Shown here: positions 14,771-21,176 of the stretch, in pieces
How positions within the stretch are numbered: the stretch's first letter is position 1
How the letters are laid out: every line of letters begins with the position of its first letter
Assembly: GCA_017480145.1 (NCBI GenBank)
Contig: JAFVBF010000006.1
Span: forward strand, 1-33,112
Direction: 5' to 3'
DNA: 33,112 nt
From: Bacteroidales bacterium
Lineage (GTDB): Bacteria; Bacteroidota; Bacteroidia; Bacteroidales; P3
The notes under the pieces: generated by a model
What the model saw: the letters and a program-made list of their open reading frames with translations, nothing else
Told to the model about the DNA's origin: nothing
The model's database searches: none
Position numbers and translations under genes: made by a program

Positions 14771-15124
14771 ATGTCTGTGAGGGATAGGGACGAGATTGCT
14801 CCCGAGACGCGCCTGCTGCTGATTGCCTTGTTTGAGGGGATGGCGGAGGGTGTGCGCAACGGGACGTTCCGCTTCTCCGAGGAGCAGGCGACGAGGCTGG
14901 TGGCGGCTATCAAGGGCATGAGGGATGCTGATAAGAATGACGGCAGGCTGCGTATCTGCACCATTTCCACGGCGTGCGACTATCTTGGTATATCGCAGCC
15001 GACGTTCCGCAAGTATGTGAAGCAGGGTCTGATTGCGCCAGGCGGCAAGGTGAAGGGGCTGACGGAGCTGGTGTGGGACAAGGCGGAGATAGAGCGGTTT
15101 GCAGAAGAGAGAGGGAGGAAATAA
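14771..15124 (+). CDS. Small helix-turn-helix protein
   Basis: This 117-residue protein has a helical N-terminal part (residues about 8-50, PETRLLLIALFEGMAEGVRN) and a C-terminal winged-helix-like DNA-binding region (about 62-117: ISTACDYLGISQPTFRKYVKQGLI, then KVKGLTELVWDKAEIERF). This matches the excisionase/MerR-type fold used in phage control proteins. It starts 13 bp after the spanin gene and is G-rich at third positions like it, so it is probably co-transcribed with the lysis genes. A late-gene or decision regulator is plausible; excisionase is an alternative. Confidence 0.6.
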   Translation: MSVRDRDEIAPETRLLLIALFEGMAEGVRNGTFRFSEEQATRLVAAIKGMRDADKNDGRLRICTISTACDYLGISQPTFRKYVKQGLIAPGGKVKGLTELVWDKAEIERFAEERGRK

Positions 15125-15200
15125 TGGCTGAGAGAACTGTGAATTATTAACGATTCTCGGATTTGCTGTTGATAAAATGATGAGATTTGCTATAAAAATG

Positions 15201-15208
15201 TACTTTTG
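15201..15208 (+). promoter_or_regulatory. Putative -7 element of the three-gene accessory cassette
   Basis: TACTTTTG matches the Bacteroidetes TAnnTTTG exactly and is followed by CA, as at the host trpS promoter. It lies just before ATG 15216, so the transcript would have a very short leader or start further in. A TTTG at 15186-15189 is closer than the usual -33 spacing. Confidence 0.5.
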
Positions 15209-15215
15209 CAAAGTT

Positions 15216-16001
15216 ATGGCTGCAAACAATTCATACGCAACGATATTCTTTCATATTGATGATAAGAACCATAGCGGGAGAGTGTCAATGAAGGATTATG
15301 ACATCAGGGAACTGAAAGAGTTGCTTGAAAATGTTGATATGCTGCTTTCGTCTCAAAGCAAAGATTCAAGAGCCACAGTCTCATACTCTGTTGATGGAGG
15401 TTCCGTCTTGAACAAATTTCTGACGACACGTCAGATGGCAATACAATTGAGTGCTGTGCTATCAATGGTGGCTATACAGAACTCGCTTGATGGGCTTGAA
15501 CTACGAACTGCGAGGTCTTTTGAAAACATACAACAAATAGCCAGAAAAAGAGGGTATGAATTTGAGATATATTCTTCTGAAAAACCAGAAAGCATACTAA
15601 AGATAACGCCACAGACTGATTTTCATATCAAAGAAGATGTTTGGGTTGATGCTGAATTCTACCTATATGGAACACTTGTTGATGCCGGAGGAAAAAACAC
15701 ATCTAATATCCATATAACCACTGAGAAAGGGAAGAATTATACAATAGCCACAACTCGTGAGCAGTTACGGGACGAGGAGAGGAATCTTTTGTATAAGTTT
15801 TTTGGTGTAAGAGCGTCAGGAAAACAAAAGTTAGATACTGGTGAGATAAAAGAAGACTCTCTTCAACTAATCGAATTATTGACATTCAATCCCGTTTTCA
15901 ATGAAAAATATATTGGTTCATTGATAAAGAAAGCGACACCAAAATGGGCTGATGTAAAAGACGTGGATGAATGGGTAAGAGGAATTAGAGGCCATGAATA
16001 A
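15216..16001 (+). CDS. Unrecognised soluble protein, first gene of accessory cassette
   Basis: About 261 residues. The N-terminal domain is a strand (YATIFFHID) then a helix (DIRELKELLENVDMLL), a strand pair with a GG-S turn at residues 61-63, and further helices. The C-terminal domain (about 140-225) starts V144-D-A and has A157-GGK; the same spacing (VDA, eleven residues, AGGK, three residues, N) appears in the third gene of the cassette. No membrane segment or known enzyme motif is seen. It overlaps the PIN gene by 8 bp, as antitoxin-toxin pairs often do. The longer start at 15177 overlaps the promoter-like element. It is AT-rich compared with the phage genes around it. Confidence 0.6.
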   Translation: MAANNSYATIFFHIDDKNHSGRVSMKDYDIRELKELLENVDMLLSSQSKDSRATVSYSVDGGSVLNKFLTTRQMAIQLSAVLSMVAIQNSLDGLELRTARSFENIQQIARKRGYEFEIYSSEKPESILKITPQTDFHIKEDVWVDAEFYLYGTLVDAGGKNTSNIHITTEKGKNYTIATTREQLRDEERNLLYKFFGVRASGKQKLDTGEIKEDSLQLIELLTFNPVFNEKYIGSLIKKATPKWADVKDVDEWVRGIRGHE

Positions 16002-16485
16002 GACTGAGCAATATTCTGTGCTGTTAGATTGCAGTTTTTTTATTCGTCTGTTAAAGGAGAATGACCCATTACACAAGAATGCTTATGATTATTTCAAGTA
16101 CTTTGTAGAGCATGGGATCACGTGTTATATTTCCACTATCGCTATTGCGGAATACTGTGTAAAGGGGGAGAAAGACGACTTGCCGTTTGAACATTTACAG
16201 GTTATTCCATTTAACATCAATCATTCAATTGAGGCAGGAAGGCTGTGTGGATTGGTTTATAGCGAGAAGGAACGGAGGGGGGCAAAAATATATCCTCGAG
16301 CCGTAGTTCCTAATGACACAAAGATGTTTGCGCAGGCCAATGTTCAAGAGGATATTCGGTACTTTGTCTCTTCTGATTCCGAAGCCGTTAAGATATACGA
16401 GATATTAAATGATAATGGAATTAACTTCGAGTATATAGATATTCATCAACTCTATTCGGAGAAATTCGGCGTTTTGCCGTTATAG
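15994..16485 (+). CDS. PIN-domain nuclease, probable RNase toxin or effector
   Basis: This 163-residue protein shows the PIN layout: D12 at the end of the first strand (YSVLLDCSFFIRLL), E53 in AIAEYC, D108 in VPNDTKMFAQA and D128 in FVSSDSE. These four acidic residues form the metal site of PIN ribonucleases, including VapC-type toxins. It is longer than most VapC toxins (about 130 residues). No VapB-like antitoxin is adjacent; the upstream partner is a larger unknown protein whose stop it overlaps, and a membrane protein follows 9 bp later. In this setting an RNA-cleaving effector of a defence or exclusion module is plausible. Confidence 0.8.
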   Translation: MNKTEQYSVLLDCSFFIRLLKENDPLHKNAYDYFKYFVEHGITCYISTIAIAEYCVKGEKDDLPFEHLQVIPFNINHSIEAGRLCGLVYSEKERRGAKIYPRAVVPNDTKMFAQANVQEDIRYFVSSDSEAVKIYEILNDNGINFEYIDIHQLYSEKFGVLPL

Positions 16486-16494
16486 TTATTTCAA

Positions 16495-17361
16495 ATGAAA
16501 AAACAGGAAGAATCCTTGCAGATTACGCTTGGTGGCGGTTCACACCAAGTGGATGCAAATACTCTTATAAATGAGTTGGTCCATTTTACGACTGTAATTA
16601 ATGCAGCAAATGACGAATATGGACAGAATAACCGGAAGATTAATATCAAGGTTAATGCTCTTAAAGAAGGGTCTTTTATCATAGACCTTAGTGTTGCCGA
16701 GAATCTTGCTGCCTCATTGTTTTCTCGTTCAAGCATTGAGTATGCCGCCGCTATAGTAACGCTTGTTGGTGTGGCTTTCAAAGTCTACAGAAGATGCAAG
16801 GGTCGCAAGGCGACTGAAAAGGAAGTTGGAAACATCCATATCGGGGACAATATAACTATTCAGCAAGTTATAAACATATACAACACAAAGGTTGTCCGAG
16901 AAGCCATCAGCAAAGCCATTGAGACGGCTGAATCGGATATCAATGTGGAAAGCATAAACATCGCGAGCAACTTGATAGAGCCAATAAAAATAGAGCGGGA
17001 AGAGTTTAATGACCTTATTTATGAGGATTTCGCATCAGAAGACACTCCGCCGCAAACGATAGAAGAGGATGTTGACGCGACACTGGCTATAATTGCATTG
17101 CGTTTTGAGGCCGGAGGCAAGTGGCTGTTTAACTGGAACGGAATCCGCATCCCATTGACTGTGAAAGACGATGCACTGATGAGACAGATAGATCATGGAG
17201 AAAGGTTCGGCAAAGGCGATGCCATTAAGGTAAAGATGCGCATAACGAAAACATGGAGTGCGGAATACAACTGCTATGAAAATAAAAACTATAAGATAGT
17301 TGAATTTTACGAGCATATAGTAAGTCCTAAACAACAGGTCTTGCCAGTGCCGGAGAAATAG
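16495..17361 (+). CDS. Membrane-anchored protein, third gene of accessory cassette
   Basis: This 288-residue protein has an N-terminal domain with strand-helix-strand-helix order and an EGS turn at 58-60, then a single membrane segment (about 83-98, YAAAIVTLVGVAFKVY) followed by a basic stop (RRCKGRK). After a helical stretch (about 120-185), a C-terminal domain starts V193-D-A and contains A206-GGK, aligned without gaps to the same motif in the first gene. Its domain plan matches that protein apart from the added membrane segment. A membrane-located sensor or effector partner is inferred. Terminator at 17399-17424 follows. Confidence 0.6.
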   Translation: MKKQEESLQITLGGGSHQVDANTLINELVHFTTVINAANDEYGQNNRKINIKVNALKEGSFIIDLSVAENLAASLFSRSSIEYAAAIVTLVGVAFKVYRRCKGRKATEKEVGNIHIGDNITIQQVINIYNTKVVREAISKAIETAESDINVESINIASNLIEPIKIEREEFNDLIYEDFASEDTPPQTIEEDVDATLAIIALRFEAGGKWLFNWNGIRIPLTVKDDALMRQIDHGERFGKGDAIKVKMRITKTWSAEYNCYENKNYKIVEFYEHIVSPKQQVLPVPEK

Positions 17362-17398
17362 TTTTTTTTTCAACGCCATGCGTTCCTGTATTGATAAG

Positions 17399-17424
17399 AG
17401 CCGCTTTCCAGCGGCTTTTTTTTT
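17399..17424 (+). terminator. Rho-independent terminator of the accessory cassette
   Basis: A perfect 6-bp stem (17399-17404 AGCCGC with 17411-17416 GCGGCT) and 6-nt loop are followed by nine T (17416-17424). It separates the PIN cassette from the block downstream. Confidence 0.85.
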
Positions 17425-17512
17425 CGTAATTACAAAAAATGATAACATGCTGAATAGTAACGGGTTGCGCTTTTGTTGCTTTCGTAGTTAGGAAAATCGA
17501 TGCCTGCAGTGA

Positions 17513-17520
17513 TACTTTTG
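17513..17520 (+). promoter_or_regulatory. Putative -7 element of the right-end six-gene block
   Basis: TACTTTTG is an exact TAnnTTTG match 53 bp before ATG 17574. It lies after a terminator, so a new promoter is needed here. No TTTG at the normal -33 spacing is obvious. Confidence 0.5.
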
Positions 17521-17573
17521 TCCGTGAAATCGATTTCAGGAACAGAAGTATTAACCTAAAAAACTTACTAACA

Positions 17574-18551
17574 ATGAGTGAAACAATAGTTGTTCCCGAT
17601 AACAATAACAATGGGAACGGCATGAACAGCGTTTTGCCATGGATGTTCGCCAGCAACGGCGGTCTCAGTGGCTTTGGAAGCGGTAATTTCTGGGGTGCCG
17701 GCATCGGAGGTTTCCTTGGCAGCGCACTTGGTAACTGGATTGGCAACGGCAATAGTTTTGGAGGCAACGGCAATGGCGCCGCCGCCGCTCTCGGCGCACA
17801 GGCGACAGCCAACAGTAACACCGAGCTGCTGCGTGCCGCTATCAGTTCTAATGGCGAGCAGAGCCGCCAAGCCATCCAGACCATCAGCACCATGCTCGGG
17901 CAGGACTTTGCCACTGTCAGCTCGCAGTTCGGGGCAATCAACGGCATTCTCAACAGTATGGCCGTTCAGAACGCCACCACGCCGCTTCAGATTGTTAATG
18001 CCATCGTGTCTGGCAACAAAGACCTCGCCGCAGAATTTGCCAACAGCTGCTGCCAGAACAAGCTTCTTGTAACGGAGCAAGGCTATCAGGGACAGATGCG
18101 CACCATGGAGCAGACGGCAGCTATGCAGAACGGCTTTGCGGGTGTGAACACCAATATCGCTGCCACCAAGGCGGCACAGGAGCTCTCCGACTGCAAGCAG
18201 ACCTACACGCTGACGGATGCGGCCAACCGAAATACACAGGCCATTCTCGCCAAGCTTGACGCTATGACTACGCAGGCCTTGCAGGACAAACTTGAGGCAT
18301 CACGCGCCGAGAACACCGTCCTTAGAGGCGAGATTTCGCAGGGCAACCAGAACCAGTATATCGCTGGGATCGTCGGGCAGGCAATGGCACCCATCAACGC
18401 ACAGCTCGCCGCCCTCAATCGGGAGGTGGACGACATCAAGTGCAAGATGCCCAACACAATATCCGTCAACTATCCCAACGTTGCCGCTGTCAATACCACA
18501 CCCTACATGAATGGCGGTTTCTTCGGCAACGGAGGCAGCATTCTCTTCTAA
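17574..18551 (+). CDS. Gly/Ala-rich phage protein with coiled coil, unknown function
   Basis: This 325-residue protein has a glycine-zipper-like start (residues about 36-58, FWGAGIGGFLGSALGNWIGNG) able to pack in a membrane. A long Ala/Gln/Asn-rich helical part follows, with repeated 'N-T-Q/N-I-A-x-x-K' turns and a paired-cysteine SCCQN near residue 160. It ends in a coiled coil (RAENTVLRGE) and a Gly/Phe-rich tail (MNGGFFGNGGSILF). I recall a similar Cys-Cys, coiled-coil protein in clusters of gut Firmicutes phages. Function is unknown; it is probably virion- or membrane-associated. It is first in a block with its own putative promoter. Confidence 0.6.
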   Translation: MSETIVVPDNNNNGNGMNSVLPWMFASNGGLSGFGSGNFWGAGIGGFLGSALGNWIGNGNSFGGNGNGAAAALGAQATANSNTELLRAAISSNGEQSRQAIQTISTMLGQDFATVSSQFGAINGILNSMAVQNATTPLQIVNAIVSGNKDLAAEFANSCCQNKLLVTEQGYQGQMRTMEQTAAMQNGFAGVNTNIAATKAAQELSDCKQTYTLTDAANRNTQAILAKLDAMTTQALQDKLEASRAENTVLRGEISQGNQNQYIAGIVGQAMAPINAQLAALNREVDDIKCKMPNTISVNYPNVAAVNTTPYMNGGFFGNGGSILF

Positions 18552-18569
18552 ACTCGAAAGGATATAGCT

Positions 18570-18905
18570 ATGGATTGTTGCAGTAATATCACAACCAACG
18601 TGAACGGCATTCCCTACTTGGCGAACACCAACATCACCGTCACGGCCACCGCCGTGGATATAGCCTTGGGATTCCGTCGTATACAGCCTGTGGGATATAT
18701 GACCATACGGCTTGCGACGGCTATCCCCGATGGGACTACCGGCACGCTGCCCGTGACGCTCAGCCTTAACGGCGTGAGCCGTGCGCTGACGCTCTTCAAC
18801 GGAACGCCGGTGACGGCCGCCGACCTTGCAGGCACTGGCGTGATAACCGTGTTCAACGACCGTTTCAACGGCATTTTGCAGCTGACGTCGCCTCTCACGG
18901 TTTAA
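18570..18905 (+). CDS. Small all-beta phage protein of the right-end block
   Basis: This 111-residue protein opens MDCCSN and continues almost entirely as predicted beta-strands with Thr-Val-rich repeats and a VTLSLNG turn, ending LQLTSPLTV. It lies 18 bp after the Gly/Ala-rich gene. A small beta protein in the same place is what I recall from gut Firmicutes phage clusters. It might be a capsid decoration or fibre-tip protein. No family is assigned. Confidence 0.5.
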   Translation: MDCCSNITTNVNGIPYLANTNITVTATAVDIALGFRRIQPVGYMTIRLATAIPDGTTGTLPVTLSLNGVSRALTLFNGTPVTAADLAGTGVITVFNDRFNGILQLTSPLTV

Positions 18906-18950
18906 CAAAAACAAATTTTCATTAACCAGACAAAAACAACCGCTAAAACC

Positions 18951-19490
18951 ATGTTCGGAACACTCAAGCCAGGCTCACACCTGTATGTCCTCAACAAAGG
19001 CGAGAACCCGAGCCTCAGCATAGGGCAGGTTCTCACCGTCTCCTCGCCACGCCCTAAGATGGCGCAGGGGCAGTTTATCAACCCCGTCATGCCCATGGAG
19101 CAGGTGATGGACTTCACCGTCAAGGTCGACGACGACACCAAGACCTTCACCGGCGTAAGCCCCTCGGCGACTACGCTCGACACCGGCACGGGAGGCTACT
19201 TCGTCTCCGAAGACCGTGCCTCCGTCAGCGCCGAGGTCGATGCCTTCGCCGCCATCAGCCAGAGCATCCTCAACAGCACCCCCTACCACCGGAAGGTCGT
19301 GGAACGATGCAAGCAGATGGCCGTGGAACTCAACCCAAGCCTGCAGAAAGAGGCAGAGCGAGATCAGGAAATCGTCTCTATGAAGAAAGAGATAGAGGAA
19401 ATGCGCTCGTCTATCGGCGAGGTGGTGAACCTGCTCAGGAGTGCCGTGAACGGCGGTGGTTCTAACAACGTCAAAAAAACAAAGGAGTAA
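18951..19490 (+). CDS. Unknown protein of the right-end block (beta N-terminus, coiled-coil C-terminus)
   Basis: This 179-residue protein opens with a beta domain (MFGTLKPGSHLYVLNKGENPSLSIGQVLTVS) and a second strand set (VMDFTVKVDDD...FTGVSPS). A helical segment contains ILNSTPYHRKVVERCKQM, and a heptad coiled coil follows (QEIVSMKKEIEEMRSSIGEVVNLL), ending in a basic tail. I recall proteins with this order, including the PYH helix, in Bacteroidetes gut-phage genomes. The function is unknown. The next gene starts 4 bp after its stop, so the two are coupled. Confidence 0.55.
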   Translation: MFGTLKPGSHLYVLNKGENPSLSIGQVLTVSSPRPKMAQGQFINPVMPMEQVMDFTVKVDDDTKTFTGVSPSATTLDTGTGGYFVSEDRASVSAEVDAFAAISQSILNSTPYHRKVVERCKQMAVELNPSLQKEAERDQEIVSMKKEIEEMRSSIGEVVNLLRSAVNGGGSNNVKKTKE

Positions 19491-19493
19491 CCT

Positions 19494-19742
19494 ATGGGAT
19501 ATACAATCATTCACAGAAAGGACAAAGAGAAACTTTCCGATATGGTGGCAGAGATGCTTCGCATTGGCGGGCGTATGATGTCATGTATTGAGGAAATGAG
19601 CGAAGACGAGGACTTCGGCGAGAGTTCCGGGGGCCGTTACGGCAACCGATATGTTCTGCGTGATGGCGGCCGTTACGGTAATCGCTTGGACGAAGATCCC
19701 TACGAGATGGAAGAACGCCGTTTCAATAGAAGAAGACACTAA
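19494..19742 (+). CDS. Small Arg/Gly/Tyr-rich protein
   Basis: This 82-residue protein has a helical first half (KDKEKLSDMVAEMLRIGGRMMSCIEEMSED) and a disordered half with two GGRYGNR repeats and an Arg-rich end (RRFNRRRH). It could bind nucleic acid or another coiled-coil partner. It lies 4 bp after the previous gene and before a terminator. The repeat resembles Arg/Gly/Tyr-rich partners in similar gut-phage clusters (recollection). Confidence 0.5.
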   Translation: MGYTIIHRKDKEKLSDMVAEMLRIGGRMMSCIEEMSEDEDFGESSGGRYGNRYVLRDGGRYGNRLDEDPYEMEERRFNRRRH

Positions 19743-19759
19743 GACGTTCCAAACGCTGG

Positions 19760-19799
19760 GAGGGTGTCGTGGGGAAAAAAAAACGATGCCCTCTTTTTT
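19760..19799 (+). terminator. Rho-independent terminator
   Basis: A 10-bp stem (19760-19769 with 19784-19793, two G-U pairs) with a 14-nt loop precedes six T (19794-19799). It divides the right-end block into two parts, although readthrough to the last two genes is likely since no promoter is clear after it. Confidence 0.7.
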
Positions 19800-19826
19800 A
19801 ACAAACAAGAAAAACATTAACACGAT

Positions 19827-20249
19827 ATGTCATTCCCACTTGACTATATGGACGACTTCCCGAAGGCGATGCGTCGTTATCTGAAGTACTACGGATGGCA
19901 CTTCAACAAAGCCGCCTACGACTTCGCAGCCTCCCTTATGTGGAAGCAAGGCCCCGACGGCAAAAAGCAGCGCGTCGCCCCGCTCTCCAAGCAGGAAGTC
20001 GATGACTTGCTGAAAGAGAACGGCATCACCCTTGAGAACAAAGGCAACTACGACTATGTGTACTGGGCCATGCAGTGCCGCGCAGACCTCATGCCCGATG
20101 CCATAGAGGACGCGCGACACCAAGCCCTCTATGTCGAGCGCATGACAGAAGATGCTGATACCACGGATGAGGCGGCCTTTCGCTGCTTCTACATTAAGGC
20201 CGTCGGCAGCGGCACACCCGTACCCTTTGAAGACTTCCTCGACGACTGA
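19827..20249 (+). CDS. Unknown helical protein of the right-end block
   Basis: This 140-residue protein is helical with many aromatic residues. It begins MSFPLDYMDDFPKAMRRYLKYYGWHFNKAAYDFA, then KQEVDDLLKENGI, then NYDYVYWAMQCRADLM, and ends in an acidic segment (GTPVPFEDFLDD). I recall a family of similar short proteins, often annotated only as a DUF, in both Bacteroidetes and Firmicutes gut phages. There is no enzyme motif. The next gene starts 20 bp later. Confidence 0.55.
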   Translation: MSFPLDYMDDFPKAMRRYLKYYGWHFNKAAYDFAASLMWKQGPDGKKQRVAPLSKQEVDDLLKENGITLENKGNYDYVYWAMQCRADLMPDAIEDARHQALYVERMTEDADTTDEAAFRCFYIKAVGSGTPVPFEDFLDD

Positions 20250-20269
20250 CAGCCATCAATGTCAACGCT

Positions 20270-20698
20270 ATGACACGACAGTCCTTTTACAATTCCTCCG
20301 CAGACTGGGAGGTCACTGTCTACTACGAGAGCGACAGGGACAACGCCGGCGAGATACTCCACTCCCTCGACATTGCGGGGTGTGATGACGAGACCTACTT
20401 CCTCGCCATGGACAACCTCGAACATGGTGCGCGAAACAGCGGCCTCACGTTCTCCAACATGAAGACCCGCGAGAGCATCATCGTCCTCTCCAAGACCACC
20501 AGCAGGAAAGAGTTCGCCAACACTTGGTTCCACGAACTTATTCATTGCGCTATCCACATTGCCACAGCTCTGGGCCTTGACTATCAGGGAGAGACTATGG
20601 CCTACATTGGCGGTGACCTTGCCATGGCCATGCAGCCTGCCGCCGCTCGTCTCATGTGCCCTCACTGCCCAGACTTGCATCACGAACGTCTGGTATAA
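20270..20698 (+). CDS. Small zinc-metallopeptidase-like protein (HELIH motif)
   Basis: This 142-residue protein has an alpha/beta N-terminal part (WEVTVYYESD; IIVLSKTTS) and a helix with H88-E-L-I-H92, the HExxH zinc motif, followed sixteen residues later by E108 in GETMAYIGGD, a possible third ligand. It ends with a CPHCPDLHH cysteine/histidine pair that might also bind metal. No signal peptide is seen, so any activity would be intracellular or virion-bound. Candidate roles include cleavage of a phage or host protein; none is established. It is the last gene before the prophage's right end. Confidence 0.6.
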   Translation: MTRQSFYNSSADWEVTVYYESDRDNAGEILHSLDIAGCDDETYFLAMDNLEHGARNSGLTFSNMKTRESIIVLSKTTSRKEFANTWFHELIHCAIHIATALGLDYQGETMAYIGGDLAMAMQPAAARLMCPHCPDLHHERLV

Positions 20699-20721
20699 CC
20701 AAGAATGGATTGGAAAAATTG

Positions 20722-20764
20722 AGTAAACAAAAACAGCTGGATTTACCAGCTGTTTTTGTTTACT
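20722..20764 (+). terminator. Long perfect-stem terminator at the prophage's right end
   Basis: A perfect 19-bp stem (20722-20740 with 20746-20764) closes a 5-nt loop; T-rich arms on both sides let it work in both directions. It lies 23 bp after the last phage gene and isolates phage from host transcription. Confidence 0.85.
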
Positions 20765-20833
20765 ACTTACCCCGTTTCGGGGACTTTTCGGGGAACGCTT
20801 TACGCAAGTTACTGAAACTTACCTAACGTTTGC
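20765..20833. other. Probable attachment-site arm region next to tRNA-Ser
   Basis: This strip holds no gene. It contains CCCCG-TTT-CGGGG (20770-20782) and two direct copies of TTTCGGGGA (20775-20783 and 20786-20794, 11-bp period), and it ends against the tRNA 3' end. Such short repeats beside a tRNA fit integrase arm-binding sites, but the core site and attL cannot be checked in this window. Confidence 0.45.
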
Positions 20834-20920
20834 GGAAAGGAAGGGATTCGAACCCTTGAAGCGCTTTTAACGCTTACTCGCTTTCCAGGCGGGCCTCTTC
20901 AACCACTCGAGCACCTTTCC
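20834..20920 (-). tRNA. tRNA-Ser (anticodon GGA)
   Basis: On the minus strand an 87-nt tRNA folds with a 7-bp acceptor stem GGAAAGG/CCTTTCC, an anticodon loop CTGGAAAG with anticodon GGA, a long variable arm (GCGTTAAAAGCGC) typical of serine tRNAs, and GGTTCGAATCC in the T arm. The discriminator base is G, as usual for serine, and CCA is not encoded. Its 3' end faces the prophage, consistent with integration at the tRNA 3' end. Confidence 0.95.
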
Positions 20921-21039
20921 CTTTTACGGAATCTAATCCGTTTGCCTGTGATTTTCTCCCGTTTTCCCGCCTTAGCATAGCAGGCATTTTGCCGCTATGC
21001 TTTAGGCTTACGAAAAACTGGTTTCTCACAAATCGCCTG

Positions 21040-21047
21040 CAAAGGTA
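21040..21047 (-). promoter_or_regulatory. Promoter -7 element of tRNA-Ser
   Basis: Read on the minus strand this is TACCTTTG, an exact TAnnTTTG match, 120 bp upstream of the tRNA, with a TTTC about 20 bp further upstream. It implies a leader that is trimmed off the tRNA. Confidence 0.55.
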
Positions 21048-21122
21048 CGACTTTTTTTTAATTTACTGAAATTATTTTTCCAAAGGGCACCATTTTGAAT
21101 GGTCTATTACATACATTTTTTG

Positions 21123-21130
21123 TACATTTG
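21123..21130 (+). promoter_or_regulatory. Promoter -7 element of the acyl-phosphate transferase gene
   Basis: TACATTTG matches TAnnTTTG exactly, 46 bp before ATG 21177. A TTTG at 21094-21097 gives slightly longer spacing than usual. Confidence 0.6.
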
Positions 21131-21176
21131 CATTGGTTATTATATACACAAAACACTTTAAAAAACATACAACAAC

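Larger units (their letters stand above)
1..20833. mobile_element. Prophage of a tailed phage, right-hand part (left end outside window)
   Basis: The region carries, in order, a small-terminase-like gene, portal, large terminase, scaffold-like and major capsid genes, connector and fibre genes, an endolysin and spanin, and two accessory blocks. It stops at the 3' end of a tRNA-Ser gene, a classic tyrosine-integrase target. No integrase, repressor or replication gene is visible, so the left boundary and attL must lie upstream. No tape-measure-sized gene is present, which fits a short-tailed phage, although tail genes could lie to the left. Prophage status is confident; virion type is inference. 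Confidence 0.88.
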
